Source of the DNA: Zoogloeaceae bacterium G21618-S1
GTDB lineage: Bacteria; Pseudomonadota; Gammaproteobacteria; Burkholderiales; Rhodocyclaceae
Direction: 5' to 3'
Length of the DNA: 64,000 nucleotides
NCBI GenBank assembly: GCA_027214125.1
Contig: JAPWHF010000002.1
Span: forward strand, 357,082 to 421,081
The translations under genes and the position numbers were made by a program. Each line of letters opens with the position of its first letter. The stretch's first letter is position 1. The notes beneath the pieces were generated by a model. The model saw only the letters and a program-made list of their open reading frames with translations. It did not search any database and was not told where the DNA came from. This document shows, piece after piece, positions 20,831 to 32,083 of this stretch.

Positions 20831-22112
20831 CGTCATCTTCCACGGCAAATAGGAGGTCGGCCAGCACTTCGGCCAGTTGATCAGCGGCAACGCGGCGCTG
20901 CTCACCGCCGTCGCGCAAGGGTTTGAGCGTTACTTCAGAGGCAGCGGCTTCATCGTCGCCGATGATCACGGCACACGGCGCACCGCTGCCATCGGCCTTC
21001 TTCATCTGCGCCTTGAAATTGCCACCACCGCAATGGAACAGCACGGAAAAACCGTGCGCCCGCATGTCTTCGGCCACCTGGAAAGCGAATCGTTGCGCCG
21101 CTTCGCCCTGGTGCACCACGTAGAGATCCGGCACTTCGCGCTCAGGTTCGCCGCCCGAACTTTGCCAAAGCGCGAGCAATCGCTCGACACCCATGGCGAA
21201 GCCGGCCGCCGGTGCGCTCTTGCCGCCGAGCTGCTCGATCAATCCATCGTAGCGACCACCCGCACACACTGTCCCCTGAGCGCCGAGCTGATCGGTCACC
21301 CATTCAAACACCGTGCGATTGTAGTAGTCGAGACCGCGCACCAGGCGCGTATTGATGCGATACGGAATGCCGCTGTCCTTGAGAATGGCCTGGACACCGT
21401 TGAAGTGCGCCAGCGACGCCTCGCCGAGATACTCCATCAAGGTGGGTGCGGCTTCAACCAGGGCCTGCATGTCCGGGTTCTTGGTATCGAGAATCCGCAG
21501 CGGATTGGTGTGCAGGCGGCGCTTGGCCTCCTCGTCCAGTTGCTCGACATGCGCTTCAAAATAGGTGATCAAGGCCGCCCGATGCGACGCGCGCTCCTCG
21601 GATGAGCCAAGCGAGTTCAGTTCGAGACGGATGTCCTGAATACCCAGGTCGTCCCATAGTCGCGCGCACATCAGAATCAACTCGGCATCGATATCCGGTC
21701 CAGCAAAGCCCAACGCTTCGGCACCAATCTGATGAAACTGGCGATAGCGGCCTTTTTGCGGGCGCTCGTGACGGAACATCGGACCGTAGTAATAGAGACG
21801 CTTCGGGCCGCTGTGCAGCAGGCTGTGCTGCATCACGGCACGTACGCAGGAGGCGGTGTTCTCGGGGCGCAGCGTCAGATGCTCGCCGTTGAGCGCATCT
21901 TCAAAGGAGTACATCTCCTTTTCGACGATGTCCGTCACTTCGCCGATTGCGCGGCGAAACAGTGGCGTGGGCTCGACGATGGGCGTGCGAATCGGCCGGT
22001 AGCCGTAACTCTTGAGCCAGTCACGAATCAAGGATTCGAACTGTTCCCAGGTCTCTGCTTCGTCCAGGAAAATATCGTTCATGCCACGTACGGCACGCAG
22101 GCTTTGACTCAT
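20817..22112 (-). CDS. hisS: Histidyl-tRNA synthetase
   Basis: A 431-residue class II aminoacyl-tRNA synthetase. It has the start [10 protein letters not shown], motif 2 ([21 protein letters not shown] pattern, about residues 112-132), the HisRS-specific [15 protein letters not shown] and AGGRYDGL segments, and a C-terminal anticodon-binding domain. Full length, in the ispG-hisS-yfgM-bamB-der series. Confidence 0.97.
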   Translation of the reverse strand: MSQSLRAVRGMNDIFLDEAETWEQFESLIRDWLKSYGYRPIRTPIVEPTPLFRRAIGEVTDIVEKEMYSFEDALNGEHLTLRPENTASCVRAVMQHSLLHSGPKRLYYYGPMFRHERPQKGRYRQFHQIGAEALGFAGPDIDAELILMCARLWDDLGIQDIRLELNSLGSSEERASHRAALITYFEAHVEQLDEEAKRRLHTNPLRILDTKNPDMQALVEAAPTLMEYLGEASLAHFNGVQAILKDSGIPYRINTRLVRGLDYYNRTVFEWVTDQLGAQGTVCAGGRYDGLIEQLGGKSAPAAGFAMGVERLLALWQSSGGEPEREVPDLYVVHQGEAAQRFAFQVAEDMRAHGFSVLFHCGGGNFKAQMKKADGSGAPCAVIIGDDEAAASEVTLKPLRDGGEQRRVAADQLAEVLADLLFAVEDDDGSL

Positions 22113-22142
22113 GTCTGCTGTCTTTCTTCTGTTCTGCGCGGG

Positions 22143-23387
22143 TCAGCCCGCTTTTTTTCGGTAGCGCGTCGCAACGTATTCGTCGACGATGGCCTGGAAC
22201 TCGGTAGCAATGTTGCCACCGCGCAGTGTGACGGTTTTTTGTCCATCAACAAACACCGGCGCCGCCGGCGTCTCACCCGTGCCCGGCAGGGAAATGCCGA
22301 CATTGGCGTGTTTGCTCTCGCCGGGGCCATTGACCACGCAGCCCATGACGGCCAGCGTCATGTTCTCGACGCCATCGTATTGCTCGCGCCACAAGGGCAT
22401 TTGCTCGCGCACATGATTCTGGATGCGCGAGGCCAATTCCTGGAAAAAGGTGCTGGTCGTCCGGCCACAACCTGGGCATGCGGTCACCATCGGGGTGAAA
22501 GCACGCAAGCCCATGGTTTGCAGGATTTCCTGCGCCACCACCACTTCTTGCGTGCGGCTGCCGTTGGGCTCCGGTGTCAGTGATACACGAATGGTGTCAC
22601 CGATACCTTCCTGCAACAGCACGCCCATCGCTGCGGTCGAGGCAACGATGCCTTTCGACCCCATGCCCGCCTCGGTCAGACCGAGGTGCAGCGGGTAATC
22701 ACAACGGCGGGCCAGGTCGCGGTACACCGCGATCAAATCCTGCACGCTCGACACCTTGGCCGACAGGATGATCCGGTCGCCCGGCAAGCCATAGGACTCG
22801 GCCTTGGCAGCGGATTCGAGCGCGGAGGTGACCAGCGCTTCGCGCATCACTGCGCTGGCGTCACGCGGCGCTTTCCGGCTGGCGTTCTCGTCCATGATCC
22901 GCGCCAGCACCGAAGGGTCCAGGCTGCCCCAGTTGACGCCGATTCGCACCGGCTTGTCGTACTTGCAGGCAATCTCGATGATCGACGCGAACTGTGGGTC
23001 TCGCTTGGTGCCCGCGCCCACGTTACCCGGATTGATGCGCAACTTCGCCAGCGCCTCGGCGCACTCGGGCACATCGGTCAACAGTTTGTGACCGTTGTAA
23101 TGGAAGTCGCCGACCAGCGGCACCTCCACATTCATGCGCGCCAGTTGCTCACGAATGGCCGGCACGGCCCGTGCGGCCTCTTCGTTATTCACGGTGATAC
23201 GCACGATCTCGGAGCCTGCGCGCGCCAGTTGCGCCACCTGGATGGCGGTGCCGATCGGATCAGCCGTGTCGGTATTGGTCATTGACTGAACAACGACCGG
23301 CGCATCCGAACCAACCCAGACATCGCCAATGCGCACCATCCGGCTTTTTCGCCGTAGCACGGCCTGACCGTCGATCATTCCGTTCAT
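22143..23387 (-). CDS. ispG: (E)-4-hydroxy-3-methylbut-2-enyl-diphosphate synthase (flavodoxin/ferredoxin)
   Basis: The product is about 414 residues. It is a [4Fe-4S] enzyme that converts MEcPP to HMBPP in the non-mevalonate isoprenoid pathway. It has the TIM-barrel start ([14 protein letters not shown]), [20 protein letters not shown] and the C-terminal cluster-binding cysteines (TACPGCGR and [10 protein letters not shown]). Three starts compete: a GTG at 23399 that overlaps the rodZ stop, and ATGs at 23387 and 23378. I chose 23387 because GGAG lies 11 bases before it. Confidence 0.94.
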   Translation of the reverse strand: MNGMIDGQAVLRRKSRMVRIGDVWVGSDAPVVVQSMTNTDTADPIGTAIQVAQLARAGSEIVRITVNNEEAARAVPAIREQLARMNVEVPLVGDFHYNGHKLLTDVPECAEALAKLRINPGNVGAGTKRDPQFASIIEIACKYDKPVRIGVNWGSLDPSVLARIMDENASRKAPRDASAVMREALVTSALESAAKAESYGLPGDRIILSAKVSSVQDLIAVYRDLARRCDYPLHLGLTEAGMGSKGIVASTAAMGVLLQEGIGDTIRVSLTPEPNGSRTQEVVVAQEILQTMGLRAFTPMVTACPGCGRTTSTFFQELASRIQNHVREQMPLWREQYDGVENMTLAVMGCVVNGPGESKHANVGISLPGTGETPAAPVFVDGQKTVTLRGGNIATEFQAIVDEYVATRYRKKAG

Positions 23388-23395
23388 CAATCCAC

Positions 23396-24376
23396 TCACT
23401 CCAGCGTCAGCCGCGCCACACTGACGTTCGTGTGGGGGGCGAGATCCACGGGCTTGCCGGCGTACTCCAATTCGACGCTTTTCGCGTTGCCGACCACGAG
23501 TCGGTAGGGCGGCTTCCCGCTGACCTCTTGCACCGAACCGGCGCGATTGGTGCGCGAATAAATGATTTCACCCGAAGCGTCGCGCACTTCGACCCAGGAC
23601 TCTTTACCAAAACGGAACACCAGCCGCGCGCTGTTCGTCGGCTCGGCCGGCGCAGCTGCCGCGGGCTTTTCCGCGACGGGTGCCGGTGCCGGCATCACCG
23701 CTGCAGCTGCCGGCACCGGTGTCGGCGCTACCGAGGTGGCCGGCGCAGGCGGCGCAACAACGGCATCGACCCCTGGGGTCGGTGCGGCCGGCATCGCGGC
23801 GTCTGGAACGCGGCTGGACGGGGCGTCATCGGGAATCACCACCGGCGCCGAGTCCGGTTGCGGCACGAGTGGCGTCAAAGCAGCCGGCGCCACCGGGGTA
23901 TCGGCCACGGCGGCGCCCGCGGCGCGGTCTTCCGTGGTCTGGAACCAGTCAAAATACCAGCCGCCCACGACCGCCAGCATCAACAACAAGGCAACCAGTG
24001 CCATCGGCAGTGCCGAGGGACGCAACGCACCATCCCCATTCGGTAATGTGCCGTGGGCATTGCTGATCGGCGACAGTTCTGCCGGTGCGGCAACACCGCT
24101 GGTCTGCGCGAGCGACCGGATCAAGGGTTCGGGATCGAGCCCAAGCAGACGCGCATAGTTACGCAGGAAGCCTCGCGCAAACGCGGCGCCAGGCAATGCC
24201 TCAAAGCGTTCATTTTCAAGGGCTTCGACCTGACGCTGAGTCAGTTTGAGCGCCTGTGCGACATCCACCAGGCTGAAACCGTGACGCTCTCGGGTCGTCC
24301 GGAGCATGTCACCGACGCCGACCACCTCGGAGGACTGTTCGGCTGACACGTCAAGCACGTCTGTGTTCTCGCTCAC
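23396..24376 (-). CDS. rodZ: RodZ-type cell-shape protein (helix-turn-helix, transmembrane, DUF4115)
   Basis: A 326-residue bitopic protein. The N-terminal cytoplasmic HTH_25 domain ([35 protein letters not shown] region) binds MreB. A single membrane helix ([20 protein letters not shown]) is followed by a Pro/Ala-rich periplasmic linker and a C-terminal DUF4115 beta-domain ([22 protein letters not shown]). It helps set rod shape. The start is a GTG in a GTGA overlap with the pilF stop. Confidence 0.93.
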   Translation of the reverse strand: MSENTDVLDVSAEQSSEVVGVGDMLRTTRERHGFSLVDVAQALKLTQRQVEALENERFEALPGAAFARGFLRNYARLLGLDPEPLIRSLAQTSGVAAPAELSPISNAHGTLPNGDGALRPSALPMALVALLLMLAVVGGWYFDWFQTTEDRAAGAAVADTPVAPAALTPLVPQPDSAPVVIPDDAPSSRVPDAAMPAAPTPGVDAVVAPPAPATSVAPTPVPAAAAVMPAPAPVAEKPAAAAPAEPTNSARLVFRFGKESWVEVRDASGEIIYSRTNRAGSVQEVSGKPPYRLVVGNAKSVELEYAGKPVDLAPHTNVSVARLTLE

Positions 24377-25179
24377 TCGTATTTCCCTTCGATCAATTTC
24401 TGGTATTCCGGCGAGGTGGGGAAGCGGCTCTTGAGTTGACTGGCGTAGCTCGCCTCAGTCTCTTTGTCATTGCGGGCCCGCTCCACGCGAACGCCCAGCC
24501 ACAGTGACTCGGCCGTCGACCGACTCTTTTGGTGCACCGTGTTCAGATACACATGTGCCGCTTCGGGATTGTTACGACGGTAAGCAATGGCCGCCAGATT
24601 CAAGACAGCCTGGATATTATTGGCGTCCAATGCCATTGCGCGCCTGAAGTAGCCTTCGGCCGCTTCCAGCTGCCCTTGCCCCATGCGGCACAAACCGGCA
24701 TTAGTCATTGGCCGGGTCGGTGTGGTGTAGTACGGATTGCGGGCCGCTTGTTCAAGCATGCGCACGCCCTCGTCAACCTCGCCCTGAACACACAGAAACC
24801 AGCCATAGCTGTTGTTGATTTCCGGATCGCCTGGCGCCAATGCATCAGCGCGCGCGAACGCACCACGGGCCGATGTGGCGTCGTTCAGCGCCATGAATAC
24901 GAGTGCATGAAGATGATGCGCCGGGGCGTAGGTTTCGTCATACGCCAAGGCGGTGCGCACTTCATCCAGCGCCACACCAACACGCTGCGCGGTCACATAG
25001 GCCATGCCCAGGTCGGTATGAATCTTGGCGCGTGCCTGATTCTCACTCGTCACTGGACGCTCCGACGCCGGACGCAGATCGAGCGACGCGCTGTTGCCGG
25101 GCGCCGACGGATTGGTCGTGCAGCCGACCAAAAGCATGCCGGCGAATCCCAAGGCGGCAAGAAGGTGCGCTGTCTTCAT
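24373..25179 (-). CDS. pilF: Type IV pilus biogenesis/stability lipoprotein PilF (PilW)
   Basis: A 268-residue outer-membrane lipoprotein with a signal and lipobox (MLLVGC) and about six TPR units ([48 protein letters not shown] repeats). PilF is the pilotin that assists PilQ secretin assembly. The ATG at 25179 begins the signal peptide; the frame upstream is rlmN tail sequence. ATGA overlap with the rlmN stop. It lies in the standard rlmN-pilF-rodZ-ispG order. Confidence 0.93.
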   Translation of the reverse strand: MKTAHLLAALGFAGMLLVGCTTNPSAPGNSASLDLRPASERPVTSENQARAKIHTDLGMAYVTAQRVGVALDEVRTALAYDETYAPAHHLHALVFMALNDATSARGAFARADALAPGDPEINNSYGWFLCVQGEVDEGVRMLEQAARNPYYTTPTRPMTNAGLCRMGQGQLEAAEGYFRRAMALDANNIQAVLNLAAIAYRRNNPEAAHVYLNTVHQKSRSTAESLWLGVRVERARNDKETEASYASQLKSRFPTSPEYQKLIEGKYE

Positions 25180-26273
25180 GAGCGGGGAGTACCTGTGAAA
25201 TGAATGGGCTGGGTACGGCGGGTCTTGTCCTGCACTTGACCGGCAAGCTGACCGCACGCGGCGTCGACATCATCTCCCCGCGTCTTGCGGGTGGTGGCCA
25301 CGATACCGGCGTCCTGCAGGATACCGGCAAAGCGCCGTATGCGCTCGGAGGGCGAGCGCCGGTACGGCGAATTCGGAAAGGGGTTGAACGGAATCAGATT
25401 GAATTTGCACGACACTTCGCGCGCAATGGCAACCAGTTCGTGCGCATGGGTATCGAAGTCATTCACGCCATCGAGCATCACATACTCGAAGGTCACGAAG
25501 TCACGCGGCGCGGCGACCAGATACCGGTTGCACGCTGCCAGCAACTCCTTGAGCGGGTATTTCTGGTTGATCGGCACGAGTTGATCGCGCAGGGCGTCGT
25601 TGGGCGCATGCAGCGACACCGCCAAGGCGACCGGGCAGGCTTCACGCAGACGATCCATGGCCGGCACAATGCCGGAAGTCGACACGGTCACCCGCCGACG
25701 CGACAGCCCATAACCATGGTCGTCGAGCATCAGACGCAGCGCCACCAGCACGTTGTCGAGATTGGCGAGCGGCTCGCCCATGCCCATCATGACGACGTTG
25801 CTGATCACGCGATCTCCGTCCGCCGTCGCACCGAGCAGGCGGTTGGCCAACCATAACTGACCGATGATCTCGCCAGCGGTCAGGTTGCGGTTGAAGCCCT
25901 GTTTACCCGTCGAGCAAAAGGAACAGTCGAGCGCGCAGCCGGCCTGCGATGAGATGCACAAGGTGCCGCGGCTGGTTTCGGGGATGAACACCGTCTCGAC
26001 CGCATTGCCCTGCCCCACATCGAGCAGCCATTTGCGGGTGCCGTCGGTCGAAACAGCGTCGCGCACGGGTTCGGGTGTGTGAACACAGGCCCGCTCACCC
26101 AGACGCGCGCGCAAGCTCTTGGCGACATCGGTCATCTGCTCGAAGTCGCTGACCCCGAAACGGTGCAGCCAACGCAAGACCTGCCTGGCACGGAAAGGCT
26201 TTTCGCCTTGCGTCGCAAACCAGTCGATCAATCCGTCGACATCAAAATCCAGCAGGTTGACCTGTTTCGTCAT
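25176..26273 (-). CDS. rlmN: Dual-specificity 23S rRNA/tRNA adenine-C2 methyltransferase RlmN
   Basis: A 365-residue radical-SAM enzyme that makes m2A2503 in 23S rRNA and m2A37 in some tRNAs. The cluster motif CALDCSFC (about residues 112-119) is intact. So are the SAM-binding [13 protein letters not shown] segment and the catalytic cysteine in the C-terminal [19 protein letters not shown] motif. First gene of the series after ndk. Confidence 0.97.
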   Translation of the reverse strand: MTKQVNLLDFDVDGLIDWFATQGEKPFRARQVLRWLHRFGVSDFEQMTDVAKSLRARLGERACVHTPEPVRDAVSTDGTRKWLLDVGQGNAVETVFIPETSRGTLCISSQAGCALDCSFCSTGKQGFNRNLTAGEIIGQLWLANRLLGATADGDRVISNVVMMGMGEPLANLDNVLVALRLMLDDHGYGLSRRRVTVSTSGIVPAMDRLREACPVALAVSLHAPNDALRDQLVPINQKYPLKELLAACNRYLVAAPRDFVTFEYVMLDGVNDFDTHAHELVAIAREVSCKFNLIPFNPFPNSPYRRSPSERIRRFAGILQDAGIVATTRKTRGDDVDAACGQLAGQVQDKTRRTQPIHFTGTPRS

Positions 26274-26345
26274 GAGGTGTGTGCCTTTGGCGAAAATGCA
26301 ATCGGCCCGGGAGCCGGGCCGATGCGGTTTCAGCCTCGGCCGGTA

Positions 26346-26771
26346 TTAACGGCTATAAACGTTCATGCCGGGGAAGAAGAAAGCGATTTCCACGGCGGCG
26401 GTCTCAGCGGCGTCGGAGCCGTGAACCGCATTGGCGTCGATCGACTCGGCGAAGTCAGCGCGGATGGTGCCCGGCGCCGCTTCTTTCGGATTCGTCGCGC
26501 CCATCAGTTCGCGATTCTTGGCAATGGCACCCTCGCCTTCCAGCGCCTGGATCATCACCGGGCCGGAGGTCATGAACTCGACCAGATCCTTGAAGAAGGG
26601 GCGCGCCTTGTGGACCGCGTAGAACTGGCCGGCCTCTTCAACAGACAGATGCACCATCTTGGCGGCGATCACTTTCAGGCCAGCGTCTTCAAAACGCTGA
26701 TAGATCTTGCCGATCACGTTCTTGGCGACGGCGTCGGGTTTGATGATGGACAGGGTGCGTTCAATTGCCAT
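26346..26771 (-). CDS. ndk: Nucleoside diphosphate kinase
   Basis: A 141-residue enzyme that equilibrates nucleoside di- and triphosphates through a phosphohistidine. It shows the start [18 protein letters not shown] and the catalytic [21 protein letters not shown] motif with the active-site histidine (about 117). The ATG at 26771 has GGAG about 10 bases upstream. It must have its own promoter, because a terminator lies between it and the upstream dctP. Confidence 0.97.
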   Translation of the reverse strand: MAIERTLSIIKPDAVAKNVIGKIYQRFEDAGLKVIAAKMVHLSVEEAGQFYAVHKARPFFKDLVEFMTSGPVMIQALEGEGAIAKNRELMGATNPKEAAPGTIRADFAESIDANAVHGSDAAETAAVEIAFFFPGMNVYSR

Positions 26772-26865
26772 GGTACTTTGCTCCGAAGAATCCGGTTGGA
26801 CGTAAAAAGAATAACGGAGCATTTTAGCAAGATTTTGTCACTCCTCCCATCTCCCGTCGGTAACT

Positions 26866-26893
26866 AAAAAAAACCCCGGCCACAAGGGCCGGG
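26866..26893 (-). terminator. Intrinsic terminator after dctP
   Basis: On the minus strand CCCGGCC pairs with GGCCGGG (plus 26875-26881 and 26887-26893), followed by a run of eight T. It lies about 90 bases after the dctP stop and before ndk. Confidence 0.88.
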
Positions 26894-26985
26894 AACAAAG
26901 GACACGGTTTGCATCAAAACCCGCCGTTGCCGGCAGATTCAGGGAGATGCTCGGGGTGGTGCGAGCACGGGGCTGACACCTTGAT

Positions 26986-27990
26986 TCATAGTGCATCCGG
27001 GTCGAACCCGGTTTCTTCGTAAATCGCTTCAATCAATGCCTTGCCAATGCGCGGCGCCATCGCCTTGTGGACCGGCATCAGCGCCTTTTTGAAGGCCAGA
27101 CGCTCCTCCCGCGTTGGCACGTAGACCTGCGTCGTTCCCGCTGCCTTGATGGCGTCGAGCGCCTTGTCATTTTCGGCCTTGGCAATCTGGTTGGTGTATT
27201 CGGTGGCTTCGCGCATGGCGCGCGACAAGGCCTCACGCATCGCACCGGGCAGACCATCCCAGAACTTTTTGTTGGTGATCACCGCATAGCCGAGGTAGCC
27301 GTGGTCGGTAAGCGCCATGTGCGACTGCACCTCATGCATACGCTGGGTATAGAAATTGGAATGCGGGTTCTCGGTGCCGTCGACCACGCCCGCCTTGAGC
27401 GCCGGATAGACTTCGTCAAAGGCCGTCACTTGCGGCAATGCGCCAAGCGCACGCATCTGGCCATCAAGCACTTTCGACGACTGGATCCGCATTTTCTTGC
27501 CGCGCAGGTCCCCCGGCTTGCGAATGGGCGCGTTGGCCGAAAACGACTTGAAACCGTTGTCCCAGAACGCGAGACCGGTAATGCCGCGCGGCTCAAGCGA
27601 TTCGAGCATTCGCGCCCCGAGTGCGCCACCCGTGACCTTGTGCAACTCGGCGTAGCTATCAAAGATGTAGGGCAGGTCAAAGGCCTCGAACACCCGCAAA
27701 CCGAGCGGGCCAAACTTGGCCAACGACGGCGCAATGATCTGAACGGCGCCCAGTTGCAGCGCCTCCATTTCTTCCTTGTCCTTGTAGAGCGTGCTGTTGG
27801 GATAGACCTCAACCCGCAGCGCACCCTCGCTGTAACGTTCGGCCAACTCCTTGAACTTCAGCGCCCCCATCCCCTTCGGGGTATTCGGCGCCACCACATG
27901 ACTGAATTTGACAACAATCGGATCGGCCGCCTGCGCTGTGCCCAGCACGCACATCGACAGCACAAACACCAGCAAACTACGCAATGTCAT
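26986..27990 (-). CDS. dctP: TRAP transporter solute-binding protein, DctP family (solitary)
   Basis: A 334-residue periplasmic protein with a cleavable signal (...VLGTAQA, then ADPIVVKFSH) and the DctP fold. Marks are VVKFSHVVAPNTPKGMGALKF, the GLAFWDNGFKSFS segment, KMRIQSSKVLDGQMRALGA (with the carboxylate-binding arginine) and VVDGTENPHSNFY. TRAP binding proteins capture C4-dicarboxylates and other organic acids. GGAAG precedes the ATG at 27990. No DctQ or DctM membrane genes accompany it; its divergent neighbour is a DctS/DctR two-component system. It may deliver ligand to a remote permease or to the sensor. Confidence 0.93.
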   Translation of the reverse strand: MTLRSLLVFVLSMCVLGTAQAADPIVVKFSHVVAPNTPKGMGALKFKELAERYSEGALRVEVYPNSTLYKDKEEMEALQLGAVQIIAPSLAKFGPLGLRVFEAFDLPYIFDSYAELHKVTGGALGARMLESLEPRGITGLAFWDNGFKSFSANAPIRKPGDLRGKKMRIQSSKVLDGQMRALGALPQVTAFDEVYPALKAGVVDGTENPHSNFYTQRMHEVQSHMALTDHGYLGYAVITNKKFWDGLPGAMREALSRAMREATEYTNQIAKAENDKALDAIKAAGTTQVYVPTREERLAFKKALMPVHKAMAPRIGKALIEAIYEETGFDPDAL

Positions 27991-28110
27991 CGTGTCTTCC
28001 TTTCGTTTTTTTTCACCTACCGTCTTTGCGGTCTTGCCGGCCACAACTCGCCCGACCGTGGCTGGCCTTGATAGAGTGTCGACCGAGCGCGACCTGCGCC
28101 GCTATTGTGG

Positions 28111-30102
28111 ATGACCGCAAGCCTGCCGCCGATGCCCTCTCCAAGCACCCGCCCCCTACCCTCTACACCTGCCTGGTATTGGCGTCTGCCCTCGCTGACG
28201 ATCGGCCTGATGCTGATCGCCATTCTTGCGCTGGCGTGGATGACCCGCCATTTCGACGACGAAAAACAGCACGAGGTGCTGATCAACGACGTGCTGTGGA
28301 TGGAGCAGGATTTGCGCTTCCGCCTTGATCGGAACGAAGAGCAACTGGCGCAGATCGGTAGCGAATTGCTCGCCACCCAGACCATGTCGCCGCGCACCGA
28401 GGCCAGCCTCGAGCAACTGCTCAAGCCGGACAGCGGTCTAGTCCAGATCCTGTGGCTGGACGCCCGCGACGAGGTCATTGCCGCACGCCCTTTCACTTCC
28501 GACGATGTCCTGGTCGGCGAAGCGCGCGGCGCCATCCCCTCCAACGAAACCAACCGCCTCGCCCGCGCTGTCGGACGTCCCATCTACGGCCCCACCTACC
28601 CGGTCATTGGCGGCCACTGGCGATTCAATGTGCATGTGCCGATCTTCGTTGGCAGCCACCACACCGGCACCGTCGTCGGCGTCTATTCGCTTCAGCAGCT
28701 CGTGGTGCGCGAGCTGCCGTGGTGGTTCTCCGAGCGCTACCGAGTCAGCGTGCACGACCCGGACGGCAAGGAGATCGCCGCAAAATCCAAAGTGGCGGCG
28801 CAGGCCAGCCATCAGCAATACACCATCCCCTTCGATCCGCCGGGCTATGGCCTGACACTCAAGGTCACCGCCTACAAAGCGCCTACGCGCTGGGTGCCGG
28901 TGCTGTTGATCAGCGCCATGATCTTCCTCGGCGGCGTCATCGTCTGGAGCCTCTGGCAACTGCGCCAGCACACCCTCGGGCGGCTGGCCGCCGAGCAAGC
29001 CCTGCGCAGCGAAATGGCATTTCGCAAGGCTATGGAAGACTCCCTGCTCACCGGGCTGCGCGCCCGGGACAACACCGGCAAGATCACTTATGTGAATCCC
29101 GCCTTCTGCCGAATGGTCGGTTACTCCGAAAAAGAATTGCTCGGCGCGATGCCGCCCATGCCTTACTGGGACCCCGAGCACCTCGAGCGCACCCAGGCCA
29201 TTCACGACGGCATTCTGGCCGGCAGTGCGCCGCGCGAAGGAGTGGAAGTCCACTTTCGCCACAAAAACGGCCACGCAATCGACATGCTCATTTTCGAAGC
29301 ACCGCTGATCGACACCACGGGCGAGCAGACCGGCTGGATGGGCTCCTTTCTCGACATCACCGCACAGACCGCCGCCGAAGCCTTGGCCCGACAGCAAGAA
29401 GAACGCCTGCACGCCACCTCGCGCCTGATCACCATGGGCGAAATGGCCTCCACCCTGGCGCATGAGCTCAACCAGCCGCTGGCCGCGATCTCCAGCTATA
29501 GCGCGGGCTGCCTCAACCGGCTCGACGAGGGCCGCGCCGACACCGAGGAACTGCACGACATCATCAGCAAAATCACCCGGCAGGCGCGGCGGGCCGGCGA
29601 TATCATCCGGCGGGTGCACGACTTTGTCCGACGCAGCGAACCGAAACGCGAGACCATCGACCTGAACGCCGTCCTCTCCGAAGCCATCGGCCTGATCGAC
29701 CCCGATGTGCGCAAGCGCGGTGTCGAGCTGCAAACCCACCTTGCCGACCGGCCGCTGCCGGTCAACGCCGACCCGGTCATGCTCGAGCAAGTCGCGGTCA
29801 ACCTGATCCGCAACGGCATGGACGCGATGCGCGACGCCCCCGGCGCCCGGCGCACCATCCGCATCGAGACCCTGGCCGACGGCGACACGCTCATCTTCCG
29901 GGTCACCGACTGGGGCCGTGGCATCGACGAAGACGCGGCCCGGCGCATTTTCGACCCCTTCTTCACCACCAAGGACGAGGGCATGGGCATGGGGCTCAAC
30001 ATCTGCCGTTCGATTGCCGAGCTGCACGGCGGCCGGCTCGGGTTCGAACCCAATCCGGAAGGTGGTACGATCTTCACCTTCTCGCTGCCGCTAGCCTCAT
30101 GA
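28111..30102 (+). CDS. dctS: DctS-type sensor histidine kinase (periplasmic sensor, PAS, HisKA, HATPase)
   Basis: A 663-residue membrane kinase. One membrane helix near residues 28-45 and a second near 262-284 frame a periplasmic sensor domain of about 215 residues with a Cache-like pattern (VGRPIYGPTYPVIGGHWRFNVHVPIF). A PAS domain follows (about 300-418). The H-box MGEMASTLAHELNQPLAAI carries the phospho-acceptor His451, and the ATPase boxes show NLIRNGMDA, DWGRGID and FTTKDEGMGMGLNICRSI. The architecture matches Rhodobacter DctS. Start ATG 28111 lacks a clear ribosome site; ATG 28132 is an alternative. ATGA overlap with the response regulator gene. Confidence 0.9.
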   Translation: MTASLPPMPSPSTRPLPSTPAWYWRLPSLTIGLMLIAILALAWMTRHFDDEKQHEVLINDVLWMEQDLRFRLDRNEEQLAQIGSELLATQTMSPRTEASLEQLLKPDSGLVQILWLDARDEVIAARPFTSDDVLVGEARGAIPSNETNRLARAVGRPIYGPTYPVIGGHWRFNVHVPIFVGSHHTGTVVGVYSLQQLVVRELPWWFSERYRVSVHDPDGKEIAAKSKVAAQASHQQYTIPFDPPGYGLTLKVTAYKAPTRWVPVLLISAMIFLGGVIVWSLWQLRQHTLGRLAAEQALRSEMAFRKAMEDSLLTGLRARDNTGKITYVNPAFCRMVGYSEKELLGAMPPMPYWDPEHLERTQAIHDGILAGSAPREGVEVHFRHKNGHAIDMLIFEAPLIDTTGEQTGWMGSFLDITAQTAAEALARQQEERLHATSRLITMGEMASTLAHELNQPLAAISSYSAGCLNRLDEGRADTEELHDIISKITRQARRAGDIIRRVHDFVRRSEPKRETIDLNAVLSEAIGLIDPDVRKRGVELQTHLADRPLPVNADPVMLEQVAVNLIRNGMDAMRDAPGARRTIRIETLADGDTLIFRVTDWGRGIDEDAARRIFDPFFTTKDEGMGMGLNICRSIAELHGGRLGFEPNPEGGTIFTFSLPLAS

Positions 30103-30740
30103 CGACAGACACCACACCCCTGACTCACATCGTCGACGACGACGAAGCCATCCGCGACGCACTGTCGTGGCTGTTCCGCACCCGCAATGTGCCCTGCGCC
30201 ACCTGGGCGTCTGCCGAAGACTTTCTCGCCGCCTACCAGGAAGACTGGCGCGGCTGCATCGTCATGGACATCCGCATGCAAGGCATGAGCGGCCTCGACT
30301 GCTCCACCGCCCTGCGCCAGCGTGGCAGCACCTTGCCGATCATCTTCATTACCGGCCATGGCGATGTGCCGATGGCCGTGGGCGCGCTCAAGCGCGGCGC
30401 CTTCGACTTTATCGAGAAGCCCTTCGACGACAACGCGCTGGTCGATGTCGTGCAGTCGGCGCTCGATGAAGACGCCCGCAACCAGGCGCGCCGCTCAGCC
30501 CGAGTCGACGTCGCCGCGCGGCTCGAACAACTCACCGGTCGCGAACGCGAAGTCATGGGACTCATTCTGGCCGGCAAGTTCAACAAGGTGATTGCCGACG
30601 AATTGAACATCTCGATGCGTACCGTGGAGGTCCATCGGGCGCGGGTCTTCGAGAAAATGGGCGTGCGCTCGGCCGTCGAACTGGCCCAACAACTTACCCT
30701 GGCCGGGCTTTACAACAGCGCCACGCCGTCGGCCGAGTAA
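30099..30740 (+). CDS. dctR: DctR/FixJ-type response regulator (receiver plus LuxR helix-turn-helix)
   Basis: A 213-residue regulator. The receiver has acidic residues DDD near 13-15, phospho-acceptor Asp57 in IVMDIRMQGMSG and the FIEKPF lysine. The C-terminal LuxR/GerE domain shows LTGREREVMGLILAGKFNKVIADELNISMRTVEVHRARVFEKM. It is translationally coupled to the kinase gene. Expected targets are the divergent dctP gene and a distant transporter. The 3' end overlaps tilS tail-to-tail by 31 bases. Confidence 0.92.
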   Translation: MTTDTTPLTHIVDDDEAIRDALSWLFRTRNVPCATWASAEDFLAAYQEDWRGCIVMDIRMQGMSGLDCSTALRQRGSTLPIIFITGHGDVPMAVGALKRGAFDFIEKPFDDNALVDVVQSALDEDARNQARRSARVDVAARLEQLTGREREVMGLILAGKFNKVIADELNISMRTVEVHRARVFEKMGVRSAVELAQQLTLAGLYNSATPSAE

Positions 30741-32083
30741 GCCTCGGGCCGGCGCCACACAAACTGCCAGCCCGGCTCGCCCACAGGGCAGGCAAATGTG
30801 CCGGCCACACCCAGCCCGGCAATCCAGGCCACCTGGCCATCCACCCGCAAGATCGGCACCCGGTCGCGGTCAACCGGCGCCAGACCCGCGCCCTGGCTGA
30901 GGCTGCGCACATCCTTGCGCGGCCGCCCCACCAAGGCCACCCGGCAACCCGGCCAGCGCGCCATGATCTCGCAGCGCGTCGCCGCCGCCAGCCGCGCTTG
31001 CGACACGCCCGCACCCACCACCGACGCCGCCTCGACCACGCCCTCCCCCCAAACCACCGCATCGCCCGGCCACAACACGCCTTCTTCGGGCAGCTCCGGA
31101 TAGGTCGGCGACACCCACACCACCTCACGGTAGGCGTGCAGCACCGCGCCGCCAAGCGGCAAGGTCAGCGGTCGATCATTGGCGCAGGACTGCACCTGAC
31201 GAATCGCCTCGTGCAGACGCGCCTGATCGGGCACCGGCAAACTTAGCGCCCGCATGCGCCAGCGCAGCAGATTCGCCAGCCGGGCGGCCGACATGCCACG
31301 CATCACATCGCGCGACCACGGCCGTCCACAGGCCTCAGCATCCTGCACCGCGAGTTCGTCGAGCAAGCCAGCTGCTTCGTCGAAATTGGCCGCCGCGCGG
31401 GCCAGCGTGGTCGCCGCAGACGGCCATCGCTCGCCCATCGCAGGCATGACCGAGTGACGCAGAAAATTGCGAGAGAAGCGCGGGTCGGTATTGCTCTCGT
31501 CCTCGACCCAGACCAATGACTCGGCCTGCGCCATCGCGAAAATCTGGCCGCGCGAAAACGCCAGCAAGGGGCGCAAACGGCCACCGCCCGACGGAAACAC
31601 CTCAATTGCCCGCATCGCTGCCGCGCCATGCACACCCGCACCGCGCAGCAAACGGAACATCACGGTTTCGGCCTGATCATCCAGATGATGCGCGCTCACC
31701 CGCCAGTCGGCCGCCTCGCTCGCCAGAGCACCCTGGCGCTCGCGCCGCGCAGCCGCCTCCCAGCCTTCGCCAGCGGCGGGTTGAACGCGCACGCGCGACA
31801 CGCTGAGCGGCACCTCAAGCGCGGCACAGCGGATCGCGCAGAACGCGGCCCAGTCGTCGGCGTTGGGGCTCAAACCATGGTGAACATGATGCGCTCGCAG
31901 CGTGAAGCCGAAGCGCTCGCGCAAACCCGCCAGCACACTGAGCAGCACCATGGAATCCATGCCGCCGCTGAGTGCGAGCTGTAAGGTCTGATCGGCGCGG
32001 ACGCCTGCCCGCGAGAGGACATCGGCAACCCCGCGCAGAATTGCCGAACTGGATTTAGTTTGCGACTTCCTTGAACTTGCCAT
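30710..32083 (-). CDS. tilS: tRNA(Ile)-lysidine synthetase
   Basis: A 457-residue PP-loop ATPase that converts C34 of the tRNA-Ile CAU anticodon to lysidine. The SGGMDSM PP-loop (about residues 39-45), HVHHGL and the [17 protein letters not shown] motif are present, with N-terminal, substrate-binding and C-terminal TilS domains. The start overlaps the accA 3' end by 29 bases; no later start would keep the PP-loop intact. Confidence 0.94.
   Translation of the reverse strand: MASSRKSQTKSSSAILRGVADVLSRAGVRADQTLQLALSGGMDSMVLLSVLAGLRERFGFTLRAHHVHHGLSPNADDWAAFCAIRCAALEVPLSVSRVRVQPAAGEGWEAAARRERQGALASEAADWRVSAHHLDDQAETVMFRLLRGAGVHGAAAMRAIEVFPSGGGRLRPLLAFSRGQIFAMAQAESLVWVEDESNTDPRFSRNFLRHSVMPAMGERWPSAATTLARAAANFDEAAGLLDELAVQDAEACGRPWSRDVMRGMSAARLANLLRWRMRALSLPVPDQARLHEAIRQVQSCANDRPLTLPLGGAVLHAYREVVWVSPTYPELPEEGVLWPGDAVVWGEGVVEAASVVGAGVSQARLAAATRCEIMARWPGCRVALVGRPRKDVRSLSQGAGLAPVDRDRVPILRVDGQVAWIAGLGVAGTFACPVGEPGWQFVWRRPEAYSADGVALL

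Noticed and set aside
28438..30027. A 529-codon open frame antisense to the DctS-type kinase
   Set aside because: Same shadow effect; the kinase motifs on the plus strand are intact.
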